Shown here in pieces: positions 9,002 to 17,228 of a DNA stretch of 64,000 nt. The DNA lies in assembly GCF_026340095.1 (NCBI RefSeq), contig NZ_JAPEPO010000002.1:372001-436000 (forward strand), in the 5' to 3' direction. How positions within the stretch are numbered: position 1 is the first letter of the stretch; each line of letters opens with the position of its first letter. The notes beneath the pieces were generated by a model, which did no database searches, was not told the origin of the DNA, and saw nothing but the letters and a program-made list of their open reading frames with translations. The stretch is from Streptomyces sp. NBC_01446 (GTDB lineage: Bacteria > Actinomycetota > Actinomycetes > Streptomycetales > Streptomycetaceae). The translations under genes were made by a program, and so were the position numbers.

Positions 9002-9364
9002 GAATGCCCCTCATTTCGAACTTGCGGACCTGTGTCCCGGCGTATGCGCCGCAGGTCCGTTGTGTGCTGATCCCGGCCCGATGGCCGAGGACCCACAACG
9101 TCCCTCAGTCGCCGCCAGATGTGAGCAAGGCGTGAACGCCGTTACAGTTCAGCCACATTTCTGTCACTCTCGCATGTAACATCCATCTACACGCCGAATG
9201 CACCAAATTGGCGTCACAGCCGCTCTCCCGCAACGCGTCGGCGCCCGCAGTCACGACCGCTTCCCCACCCTCGTCACCCAAAAGTGCGTAACAGCGCAGC
9301 ACTGCTCACTGCTGCTCGGCGCTCGCGTCATCTGGTCTGCCGAGGCTCCGCGGTGCGGCGCAGC
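9002..9364. other. Intergenic region upstream of the lamin-tail gene
   Basis: No convincing gene. It must hold the lamin-tail promoter on the minus strand. The short open frames here lack ribosome sites and recognisable content. Confidence 0.4.
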
Positions 9365-9484
9365 GTCGGGATCGACCTGGGCATAGCCAGCTTCCTCGCC
9401 GGTTCCGGCGGCGGATTCGTGGCCAATCCGCGTCACGGGGCGAAGTGCGCCGCGAAGTTGGAAGCCGCACAGCAGGCGCTGTCG
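9365..9484 (+). pseudogene. TnpB fragment (RuvC-I region only)
   Basis: About 40 residues starting VGIDLGIASFLAGSGGG and running to KLEAAQQALS match the first RuvC catalytic segment of IS200/IS605-type TnpB. The same stretch is seen in the TnpB at 57.3-58.5 kb (VGIDLGIANFLTTSDGEF, then KLEAAQRALS). Nothing upstream or downstream continues the protein, so it is an internal scrap of an old insertion. Confidence 0.7.
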
Positions 9485-9611
9485 TGCACCGGCGTAGCGA
9501 GAAGCGCCCTCATTTATGAATGCGGGCCCCACGGCCGGTCGGCGATTCGACGTCACGAGAGGAAGATCAGGCCCGGCCCCTGAAACGAGCCCTCACCACG
9601 GCTTGGCAGGT

Positions 9612-11282
9612 TCAGACACCGGCCCCTCGCCGGGCACTGGCCACGTACGCGCGCCAGCCTCCGTACGACGTGATGTCGTGCGCGGACTCGATGGCCTCGG
9701 GTTCGCAGAGGAAGCCGGGCACGAGGCTGCCGTCCGCGAGTTCCACGCTGCCGAGCGCCATCGGGCGGGGCAGCGTCGCGAGGAGCGCGCCGAGTCCCTC
9801 TGCGGGCAGTTGCCACACCTCGGCCTCGATAGCTCCCCCGCCTTCCCGGGTGCGGACCAGTCCGGGCTTGGGTGGTGTCGTGTCGAGTGCGTACAGGCGG
9901 TAGGCGGGGGCGGTCGTGGTCGTGCGGACCAGACGGGCGCCCAGGGCGAGCAGTTGCCCGTTCAGCGGCTGCCCGGAAAGGTGCGCACCCACCACCGCGA
10001 GCCGCAGCGGCGGGGCGGTGAGTGCCGCGGCGATACGCGCGAGCCGTTGGTCGGTGAAGGCCCGGCCGACCAGCATGACGCCGAACGGCAGCCCGTTCAC
10101 CTCGCCGGCCGGAACGGCGACCGCCGCCAGGTCGAACAGGTTCGTCGAGTTGGTGAACCTGCCGAGCCGCGCGTTGGCGCCCAGTGGGTCGGTCGCGACC
10201 TCGGCGATGGTGGGGTGCCCCGGTGCCGTCGGCAGGAGCAGCGCGTCCGCGTCGCCGAGCGATGCGAGGGCCCGCGAGCGGAGGGATGCGAGCTTCGCCT
10301 GGTCGGCGTAGAGCCGGCGGGCCGGGATGTCCCGGGCCGCGCAGATGATCCCGGCCACGGTCGGGTCGAGGTCGGCGGAGTCCTTGTGCGCGTCGATGAA
10401 GGCGCCGACGGCGGTGTAGCGCTCGGCGACGAACGCGCCTTCGTACAGCATCGCCGCCGCCTCGGTGAACGGGGCGAGGTCGACGGGCAGGAGCTCGGCG
10501 CCCGCGTCGGCGAGCCGGGCGGCGGCCGCGTCGAAGGCCTCGGCCCAGCCCTTGTCCAGGTCTCCGAGCTGTCCGCGCTCGGGCACGGCGATACGCCACG
10601 GGCCCGGGCCGCGTTGTTCGAGCGGCGGGAGGTCGCGGCCGGACGGCGCCGCCATGCAGGACAGTGCCAGCTCGGCTTCCGGGAGCGTACGGGCGAAGAC
10701 GGACACGCAGTCGAGCGATGCGCAGGCCGGGACGACGCCCTCGGTGGGGACAAGGCCGATGGTCGGCTTGAGGCCGACAATGCCGTTGAAGGCCGCCGGG
10801 ACCCGGCCCGATCCTGCGGTGTCCGTGCCGAGCGCGAGGTCGGCGATGCCGAGTGCGACCGAGACCGCCGAGCCGGACGAGGATCCTCCGGACACGTACT
10901 GCGGGTCGACGGCGTTGCGGACCGCGCCGTAGGGGCTACGGGTGCCGACCAGGCCGGTCGCGAACTGGTCGAGGTTCGTGGTGCCGAGGACCACAGCGCC
11001 CGCCGCCTTCAGGCGGGCCACCACTGGGGCGTCGGCGTCCGGCTCGTACGCGTACGAGGGGCAGCCTGCGGAGGTCGCGAGCCCGGCCACATCAATGTTG
11101 CCCTTGACCGAGAACACGGTCCCCGCGAGCGGCAGCCGCCCACCGGCGGCGACCTTCGCGTCGATCGCGGCGGCGTCCGCCTCCGCGTCTGCCTGCGGGC
11201 GCAGGCAGATCCATACCTCGGTGCGGTCCACCTGCGCGATGCGCGCGTAGGCGGCCCGCACCCGTTCCACTGCGGTGATCAC
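9612..11282 (-). CDS. Allophanate hydrolase (amidase-signature enzyme)
   Basis: 556 residues. Hydrolyses allophanate to ammonia and CO2, the last step of ATP-dependent urea or guanidine use. The amidase-signature catalytic Lys is in SVKGN (about residue 59) and the serines in GGSSSGSAV (about 135) and GTDTAGSGR. The C-terminal domain (about 440-556) matches the AtzF-type extension found in full-length allophanate hydrolases. The GTG start overlaps the stop of the carboxylase gene (GTGA), so the two are translationally coupled. It is the last gene of the operon. Confidence 0.92.
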   Translation of the reverse strand: MITAVERVRAAYARIAQVDRTEVWICLRPQADAEADAAAIDAKVAAGGRLPLAGTVFSVKGNIDVAGLATSAGCPSYAYEPDADAPVVARLKAAGAVVLGTTNLDQFATGLVGTRSPYGAVRNAVDPQYVSGGSSSGSAVSVALGIADLALGTDTAGSGRVPAAFNGIVGLKPTIGLVPTEGVVPACASLDCVSVFARTLPEAELALSCMAAPSGRDLPPLEQRGPGPWRIAVPERGQLGDLDKGWAEAFDAAAARLADAGAELLPVDLAPFTEAAAMLYEGAFVAERYTAVGAFIDAHKDSADLDPTVAGIICAARDIPARRLYADQAKLASLRSRALASLGDADALLLPTAPGHPTIAEVATDPLGANARLGRFTNSTNLFDLAAVAVPAGEVNGLPFGVMLVGRAFTDQRLARIAAALTAPPLRLAVVGAHLSGQPLNGQLLALGARLVRTTTTAPAYRLYALDTTPPKPGLVRTREGGGAIEAEVWQLPAEGLGALLATLPRPMALGSVELADGSLVPGFLCEPEAIESAHDITSYGGWRAYVASARRGAGV

Positions 11283-14200
11283 GCGGCTGCCTCCGTGGTT
11301 CCGAGGGGCGCGAGGACGACGAGCGCGGTGCCCGCCTCGACCTGGCTGCCCGGTTTGGTCAGGATCTCCGTGACGATGCCGTCGGCGGGGGCCGGGACCC
11401 GTGACTCCATTTTCATCGCTTCGAGCGCGAGAAGGTGCTGTCCTGCCGCGACCCGGTCGCCGACCTCGACGTTGACCTGCCAGACGGAGGCGGCGAATTC
11501 CGCCTCGATCAGGTGGCCGCCCTCAGGGACCTCGATGTCGGCGGCCGGTGGGACGGCCTCGGCGGCCGCCTCGGCGTGAGTGAACTCGCCCGCCGCCTCC
11601 CAGGCGTCGCGCTCGGCACGGAACGCCTCGCCCTGGCGGGCCCGGAAGCCGGAGATCGACGCTGCGTTCTCTGCGAGGAACCCCTGGTACTCGGCGAGCG
11701 AGAAGGTTCCTTCCTCGGTCCTGGGCACGAAACGGCCGGACGTGATGTCGGCGCGCAGCTCAAGGAGTTCGTCCGCCTCGACCGGGTACCACTTGATGCG
11801 GTCGAAGAAGCGCAGCAGCCAGGGCTTGCCGTGTTCGAAGGCGCCGCGCTGCTGCCAGCCGGACCACACCTGGGTGGTACGGCCGACGAACTGGTAGCCG
11901 CCGGGGCCCTCCATGCCGTAGATGCACAAGTACGCGCCACCGATGCCGACGGAGTTCTCCGCGGTCCAGGTGCGGGCCGGGTTGTACTTGGTGGTGACCA
12001 GGCGGTGGCGCGGGTCCAGCGGGGTCGCGACCGGGGCGCCGAGGTACACGTCCCCGAGGCCCAAGACCAGGTACTCGGCGTCGAAGACCGTGCGGTACAC
12101 CTCGTCGACCGTCTCCAGGCCGTTGACCCGGCGGATGAACTCGATGTTCCAGGGGCACCACGGGGCGTCGTCGCGCACGCCCGCCATGTACCGGGCGATG
12201 GCCTCGCGGGTGGCCGGGTCGTCCCAGGACAGCGGCAGATGCACGATCCGGCTGGGCACCACCAGCTCGTCGGTGGTGGGGAGTTCGGCCTCGAGCAGCA
12301 GCACGGCTTCGAGGAGCTTGTCCTGCGGCAGCACGTCGGGGTCGATCCGGACCTGGAGGGACCTGATGCCCGGGGTCAGGTCGACGATGCCGTCGAGCTG
12401 CCGGGCGGCCAGCGCCTCCGCGAGCGCGTGGACGCGCATCCGCAGCGCCAGGTCGAGCTGCATCGGCCCGTACTCGATGAGGAGGTTGTCGTCGCCGCTT
12501 CGCCGGTACGTGACCGATGGCCGGGTGCCGGTCTCCGCCGAACGGACGAGGATGCCGCCGTCGACGATGGCCTCGCGGTCGGCGCGCAGGGTCGCGGCCG
12601 GGTTTCGCCGCAGCTCTGCGGCGGCTTCCGTGGTGACGGGCACGAAGCGGACGGTGTCGCCGGGCCGGAACTGGCCCATCTTCCAGCGCTGTCCGGTGGC
12701 GATCGTCGCGGGGCACACGAAGCCGCCGAGGGAGGGTCCGTCGGGGCCGAGGAGAACGGGCATGTCGCCGGTGTAGTCGACGGCGCCGACCGAGTACGGC
12801 GTGTCGTGGATGTTGGACGGGTGCAGGCCCGCCTCGCCGCCGTCCGTACGGGCCCAGCGCGGTTTGGGGCCGATCAGTCGGACACCGGTGCGCGCCGAGT
12901 TGAAGTGGACCCTCCAGTCGGCGGCGTAGAAGTCGCGGATGTCGTCCTCGGTGAAGAACTCGGGGGCGGCGTGCGGTCCTTCGACCGCACCGACCCTCCA
13001 CTCGCTGTCGAAGACGGGACGCCCGTCGAGCGGGACGACGGACGTCTCGTGACGCTGTTCCCCGCCGTGCAGGACATCCCCGGCACGCAGGGCGCGGCCG
13101 CCGTGGCCGCCGAACCGGCCGAGGGTGAAGGTGGCGGCGCTGCCCAGGAGCTCGGGTACGTCCAGGCCGCCGGCGAACAGGACGTAGGTGCGCAGGCCCT
13201 GCTCGTGGGGCGCCGCGACGGCGAGGGTCTGGCCGGCCTCGACGGTGACCGGCTCCCACTGGGGTACGGCCGTGCCGTCGACGGTCACCTGGGCGGGGGC
13301 GCCGGTGACGCAGATCGTCGTCGGGTGGGTGAACCGGAGAGAGGGCCCCTGAAGGGTGCACTCGAGGCCGGGCGCGCCCTCGTCGTTGCCGAGCGCGGTG
13401 TTGCCGAGCCGGAAGGACAGGTCGTCCATCGGACCGCACGGAGGGACCCCGACCTGCCAGTACCCGGTACGGCCGGGCCAGTCCTGCACCGTGGTCAAGG
13501 TGCCGGGTGCGACCACCTCGATACGCGGGGTCGGGTCGCTGACGGCCGCGAGCGAGGCGGTGGAGTGGACCGCGGAGCGCACGTCGGCGTCCGCGAGCGC
13601 GGCGCGCACCAGGCCGAGGTTGGTCTCGATGCCGTCGACTCGGGTGGCGGCGAGCGCCGCGTCCAGCTTGTCGAGCGCCTCGGCGCGGTCGGCGCCGTGT
13701 GCGATGACTTTGGCGAGCATCGGGTCGTAGGAGGTGGTGACCTCGGTTCCGGTCTCCACCCATGTGTCCACGCGGACACCGTCGGGGAAGGCGACGCGGG
13801 TCAGCAGGCCTCCGCTTGGGCGGTGGTCGCGGGAGGGGTCCTCGGCGTAGAGGCGTGCCTCGACGGCGTGGCCGTTCGGGGCGGGGGGCTCGGTGACGAC
13901 GGCGGTGTCGCCTTGCGCGAGGCGCAGCATCCAGGCGACGAGGTCGACGCCGTAGATCTCCTCGGTGACCGGGTGCTCGACCTGGAGGCGGGTGTTGACC
14001 TCGAGGAAGTACGCCTCTTCGCGGGCGGCGTCGTAGACGAACTCGACCGTGCCGACGGAGCGGTAGTTCACCGAGGCGCACAAGTCTCGTGCTGCGGCAG
14101 TCAGTTGTCGGCGGACGTGGTCCGGGAGGCCGGGGGCCGGGGCCTCCTCCAGGACCTTCTGGTTGCGGCGCTGCAGTGAGCAGTCGCGGTCGCCGAAGGT

Positions 14201-14866
14201 GACGATGCGTCCTTCGCCGTCGCCGAAGACCTGCACCTCGACGTGGCGGGCGCGCTCGACGAGGCGTTCCAGGAAGACGCCCGCGGAGGAGAAGGAGGCC
14301 GCGGCGACGCGCTGTACCCGCTCCCACGCGTCGGCGAGGTCGTCGGCGTCGCTGCAGGCCTGCATGCCGATGCCCCCGCCGCCTCCGGTCGCTTTCAGCA
14401 TCACCGGGAAGCCGATCTCCTGCGCCGCCGCCACGGCCGCCTGCGCGTCGGGCAGCAGTCCGGTGCCGGGGGCGAGCGGGACTCCCGCCGTCCGGGCGGC
14501 GGCGCGCGCGGTGTGCTTGGCGCCGAACAGCTCCAGTTGTTCGGGGGTGGGGCCGACGAAGACGATCCCCGCGTCGGCGCAGCGGCGGGCGAAGCCGGCG
14601 TCCTCGGACAGGAATCCGTAGCCGGGGTGGACGGCGCCGGCGCCGGTGTCCTTGGCTGCCTTCAGGATCAGGTCGGCGTCGAGGTAGGACTCCTTGGCGG
14701 GGGCGGGGCCGAGGCGAACGGCCTCGTCGGCCAGCCGAACGTGTTCGGCGCCTCGGTCAGGGTCGGAGTAGACCGCGACGGTGCGCAGGCCGAGTGTGCG
14801 GGCGGTGCGGATGATGCGGGCCGCGATCTCGCCACGGTTGGCGACCAGCAGGGTGTCGAACGTCAT
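11279..14866 (-). CDS. Biotin-dependent urea/guanidine carboxylase
   Basis: 1195 residues. An N-terminal biotin carboxylase (LLVANRGEIAARII; ATP-grasp glycines GGGGGIGM near 163; FLEVNTRLQVEHPVTEE) is followed by KipA/KipI-like carboxyltransferase domains (about 475-1080). A C-terminal biotinyl domain has the attachment motif EAMKMES near residue 1151. The architecture is that of urea carboxylase, but the same architecture also serves guanidine carboxylases. The pair of DUF1989 genes just upstream is the hallmark of the guanidine pathway (carboxyguanidine deiminase), so guanidine is the more likely substrate. It starts 6 bases after the DUF1989 gene and overlaps the hydrolase gene by 4 bases. 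Confidence 0.92.
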   Translation of the reverse strand: MTFDTLLVANRGEIAARIIRTARTLGLRTVAVYSDPDRGAEHVRLADEAVRLGPAPAKESYLDADLILKAAKDTGAGAVHPGYGFLSEDAGFARRCADAGIVFVGPTPEQLELFGAKHTARAAARTAGVPLAPGTGLLPDAQAAVAAAQEIGFPVMLKATGGGGGIGMQACSDADDLADAWERVQRVAAASFSSAGVFLERLVERARHVEVQVFGDGEGRIVTFGDRDCSLQRRNQKVLEEAPAPGLPDHVRRQLTAAARDLCASVNYRSVGTVEFVYDAAREEAYFLEVNTRLQVEHPVTEEIYGVDLVAWMLRLAQGDTAVVTEPPAPNGHAVEARLYAEDPSRDHRPSGGLLTRVAFPDGVRVDTWVETGTEVTTSYDPMLAKVIAHGADRAEALDKLDAALAATRVDGIETNLGLVRAALADADVRSAVHSTASLAAVSDPTPRIEVVAPGTLTTVQDWPGRTGYWQVGVPPCGPMDDLSFRLGNTALGNDEGAPGLECTLQGPSLRFTHPTTICVTGAPAQVTVDGTAVPQWEPVTVEAGQTLAVAAPHEQGLRTYVLFAGGLDVPELLGSAATFTLGRFGGHGGRALRAGDVLHGGEQRHETSVVPLDGRPVFDSEWRVGAVEGPHAAPEFFTEDDIRDFYAADWRVHFNSARTGVRLIGPKPRWARTDGGEAGLHPSNIHDTPYSVGAVDYTGDMPVLLGPDGPSLGGFVCPATIATGQRWKMGQFRPGDTVRFVPVTTEAAAELRRNPAATLRADREAIVDGGILVRSAETGTRPSVTYRRSGDDNLLIEYGPMQLDLALRMRVHALAEALAARQLDGIVDLTPGIRSLQVRIDPDVLPQDKLLEAVLLLEAELPTTDELVVPSRIVHLPLSWDDPATREAIARYMAGVRDDAPWCPWNIEFIRRVNGLETVDEVYRTVFDAEYLVLGLGDVYLGAPVATPLDPRHRLVTTKYNPARTWTAENSVGIGGAYLCIYGMEGPGGYQFVGRTTQVWSGWQQRGAFEHGKPWLLRFFDRIKWYPVEADELLELRADITSGRFVPRTEEGTFSLAEYQGFLAENAASISGFRARQGEAFRAERDAWEAAGEFTHAEAAAEAVPPAADIEVPEGGHLIEAEFAASVWQVNVEVGDRVAAGQHLLALEAMKMESRVPAPADGIVTEILTKPGSQVEAGTALVVLAPLGTTEAAA

Positions 14867-14872
14867 GGTGGC

Positions 14873-15520
14873 TCAGCCCTCGTCCGGCTCGGTGATCGTC
14901 ATCTGCAGGGCGGTCGGGGCGAATCCGTTGCAAGGGTTATTGATCTGGGGGCAGTTGGACAGCAGCGCGATGACGTCGGTCTCCGCGCGCAGCACGACCT
15001 TCAGCCCTGGGGCGGACAGGCCGTCGACGATGCCGAGGGTGCCGTCCTTCTCGACGGGCACGTTCATGTACCAGTTGATGTTGGACACCAGGTCCCGTTT
15101 GCCGAGGCCGTGCTTGCTGCCCTCGGCGAGGAAGTTCTCCACGCAAGCGTGCTGGGACCAGGTGTGGTGGCCGTAGCGGAGGGTGTTGGACTCCTTGGAG
15201 CAGGCGCCGCCGATGGTGTCGTGGCGCTTGCAGGTGTCCTCGACGACGGTCATCAGCGAGGTGTGCTCGTTCGACATCAGCACGGATCCGGTGGTCAGGA
15301 AGATGTTGGCCTGGGCCTGGATGGTGTCGGGGGCGCTGTAGCGCACGGAGGTGTCGTGCGCGTCGTAGAGGAGGAAGTCCGCGGCCTGTTTGCCCTGCAG
15401 GTCGGTGATGGTCAGCAGCCGGCCCTTGGGCACGACGGCCGACCAGGCGGCGCGGGCGGGGACGGTCTCGTCGTGGATGACGCGGCCCGGGGCGTACGGG
15501 CTGCCGGTGGTGGTGGTCAT
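14873..15520 (-). CDS. DUF1989 protein, urea-carboxylase-associated type 2 (carboxyguanidine deiminase subunit candidate)
   Basis: 215 residues of the DUF1989 / urea-amidolyase-associated family. Conserved blocks include KGRLLTITDLQGKQAADFLLYD, GSVLMSNEHTSLMTVVEDTC, CSKESN and NWYMNVPVEKDG. Cysteine, histidine and acidic residues suggest a metal site. In bacteria that use guanidine, two DUF1989 proteins form a heteromeric carboxyguanidine deiminase that converts carboxyguanidine to allophanate. The ATG overlaps the stop of the partner gene by 4 bases. Assignment to guanidine is by family knowledge and context; the older label is urea amidolyase associated protein 2. Confidence 0.87.
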   Translation of the reverse strand: MTTTTGSPYAPGRVIHDETVPARAAWSAVVPKGRLLTITDLQGKQAADFLLYDAHDTSVRYSAPDTIQAQANIFLTTGSVLMSNEHTSLMTVVEDTCKRHDTIGGACSKESNTLRYGHHTWSQHACVENFLAEGSKHGLGKRDLVSNINWYMNVPVEKDGTLGIVDGLSAPGLKVVLRAETDVIALLSNCPQINNPCNGFAPTALQMTITEPDEG

Positions 15521-16359
15521 GCGATCCCCCGGGCGGTGAGGTGGTCGGCGGTGTTATGAAAGGCGCGGCTGCTCTCGGGGTTGGCGTTCCAGAGCGCGTC
15601 GGCGGGGGCGGTGGGCCGCGCCCGGTAGGCGAGGACTTCGAGGGGTCCGCAGGTGTAAGTGGGGCGCGGATCGAGCGGGTGCGCGACGTTGGCGACGAGG
15701 ACCGTGACGTCCTGTTCGGCGCGCAGGGTGACGGACGTGCCGGCGCCGGCGGAGCCGGTGAACTCGGTGCTGCCGTCCCCGGCGATCCGGACGCCCTGGA
15801 AGAAGGAGAGGGACGGCGGGATGTCGCGCGCCGCGAGGCCGTTCTTGAGGGCAGCGAGCTTGAACAGCTCCCGCCCGGCCGGGGAGTCCGACTGAGGAGT
15901 TCCGTCGCCGTAGCGCGCGGTGTTGTGCGCGAGGGTGGAGGTGCCGGTGAGGGCGTCGTGCCGCCCTGAGGTGTCCTCGGTGATCGAGGCGAGAACGCGG
16001 CCCTGGTCGGACAGGAGCAGGTGCCCCTCACCGAGGTAGGCGTTCCAGAGGACCTTGACGGTGTCGGCAGTGTTCAGTCGTTCCCAGGGGCGGTCGGCGC
16101 TGTACAGCAGGAGGTGTGCGCAGGCGTCGCCCGTGAGGTCGGTCAGCCGCAGTTCGTGGCCACGGCCGAGGACCTTGTGGGTGTAGTTGCCGCCCGCCAC
16201 GGTCTCGGCCCAAACGAGGTCCTCGGCGGCGACGGCCTCGGGGGGTGTGGGCCAGCTGCTCGCGGGGAGTACGGGCATGGTGTCGACCTTCGTGCCCTCC
16301 TGGGCGCGCGCATGGTCGCGGGCGCCATAGGCCGACGCTGTCGCTGAATCTGTCGCCAC
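15517..16359 (-). CDS. DUF1989 protein, urea-carboxylase-associated type 1 (carboxyguanidine deiminase subunit candidate)
   Basis: 280 residues and the first gene of the operon. DUF1989 blocks include GHELRLTDLTGDACAHLLLYSADRPWERLN, LLSDQGRVLASITEDTSGRHDAL, LSFFQGVRI and the C-terminal YRARPT. It pairs with the downstream DUF1989 protein with ATGA overlap, implying a fixed subunit ratio. The operon promoter lies in the 155-base gap to the divergent TetR gene and contains a 22-bp palindrome. No guanidine riboswitch is apparent there. The in-frame second Met at residue 28 is an alternative start. Confidence 0.86.
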   Translation of the reverse strand: MATDSATASAYGARDHARAQEGTKVDTMPVLPASSWPTPPEAVAAEDLVWAETVAGGNYTHKVLGRGHELRLTDLTGDACAHLLLYSADRPWERLNTADTVKVLWNAYLGEGHLLLSDQGRVLASITEDTSGRHDALTGTSTLAHNTARYGDGTPQSDSPAGRELFKLAALKNGLAARDIPPSLSFFQGVRIAGDGSTEFTGSAGAGTSVTLRAEQDVTVLVANVAHPLDPRPTYTCGPLEVLAYRARPTAPADALWNANPESSRAFHNTADHLTARGIA

Positions 16360-16382
16360 GGCTGAACCTCCGACTCGACGTC

Positions 16383-16404
16383 ATTTCTGTCGTGCGACAG
16401 AAAT
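16383..16404. promoter_or_regulatory. 22-bp palindromic operator for the TetR regulator
   Basis: Half-sites ATTTCTGTCG and CGACAGAAAT around a central TG. It is placed between the divergent DUF1989 operon and the TetR gene, 24 bases from the DUF1989 start. The same palindrome, with one change per half-site and a different centre, recurs before the APC permease. Confidence 0.8.
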
Positions 16405-16514
16405 TAGAGTTCGGGAGAGTCGCAGCCGTTGCCCGTGCGTTTCGGGGCGGTAACCGCAAACTCACTCACAGCCGGGCCCGCAGACGCCTTCCGGGCCTGT
16501 GCGAAGATCGCGGG

Positions 16515-17195
16515 ATGAGCCCGCCCACCAGTCGCAGAGTCGGCCGCCCGCGCGCCCAGGAGCGTCCCACCAGCGGGCTGGAGCCGCGCGACGAGGTCCT
16601 CTCCGCTGCGGCCGAACTGTTCACCACCCGCGGCTACACCGCGACCTCCACACGGGCTGTCGCCGAGCGGGCCGGCCTGCGCCAGGCCTCCCTCTACCAC
16701 TACTTCGACGGGAAGGAAGCGATCCTCGCGACACTCCTGGAAGGGACGGTCCGCCCCTCCCTGGAGATCGCGCGCGAGCTGGTGGCCCGCACCGAGGCTC
16801 CGCCGGAGGCGCGGCTGTGGGCCCTGTGCCGCTCCGACGTGATGCTCCTGTGCAGCGGTCCGCACAACCTGGGGGCGCTGTACCTGCTGCCCGAGGTGCA
16901 GACGGAGCACTTTGGCGTCTTCCAGACGCTCCGAACGGAACTCAGGGCGGCCTACGGCGAGTTGCTGTCGGCGACGCAGGCGGGTTCACCACTCGGCGCG
17001 GAGGAGCTGTCGCTGCGCACGGACCTCGTCTTCGGCCTCACCGAGAGCGTGATCCTCATCCGGCGCGCAGACCCCGGCCGCGCGCCTCAGGCCCTGGCGG
17101 AGGCAACGGCGGACGCGGCGCTGCGGGTCGTGGGCGTGCCGCAGCGCTCCCTGGCACGGCTGCGCCGCGAGGGGCAGCAGCTCCTCGCGGCGTAA
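16515..17195 (+). CDS. TetR-family regulator of the guanidine/urea operon
   Basis: 226 residues. The N-terminal helix-turn-helix has VLSAAAELFTTRGYTATSTRAVAERAGLRQASLYHYFDGKEAI in the standard TetR pattern (residues about 27-70). The C-terminal ligand domain is unremarkable. It diverges from the carboxylase operon, sharing an intergenic region with a 22-bp palindrome that is repeated upstream of the permease gene. It is therefore probably a repressor of both operons and perhaps of itself. The ATG at 16515 is the first start that keeps the DNA-binding domain intact without a long unstructured leader. Confidence 0.9.
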   Translation: MSPPTSRRVGRPRAQERPTSGLEPRDEVLSAAAELFTTRGYTATSTRAVAERAGLRQASLYHYFDGKEAILATLLEGTVRPSLEIARELVARTEAPPEARLWALCRSDVMLLCSGPHNLGALYLLPEVQTEHFGVFQTLRTELRAAYGELLSATQAGSPLGAEELSLRTDLVFGLTESVILIRRADPGRAPQALAEATADAALRVVGVPQRSLARLRREGQQLLAA

Positions 17196-17228
17196 GCGGC
17201 CTGCCGTGCGAAGGCCCGGGCGGCGACG

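Noticed and set aside
6782..9070. 762-codon plus-strand frame across the MFS gene and lamin-tail gene
   Set aside because: Runs through the perfect terminator hairpin and two well-supported genes in other frames; Arg-rich shadow translation.
9516..11579. 687-codon plus-strand frame opposite the allophanate hydrolase
   Set aside because: Same shadow pattern; contains no recognisable motif and is antisense to an amidase with an intact active site.
11435..14179. Very long plus-strand open frame (over 900 codons) opposite the carboxylase gene
   Set aside because: Low-complexity Gly/Asp/Arg/Val composition, no domains, and fully antisense to a gene with clear catalytic motifs; a GC-rich shadow frame.
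16360..16514. Guanidine riboswitch upstream of the carboxylase operon
   Set aside because: No ykkC-type conserved segments seen in the 155-base divergent region, most of which is needed for two promoters and the palindrome.
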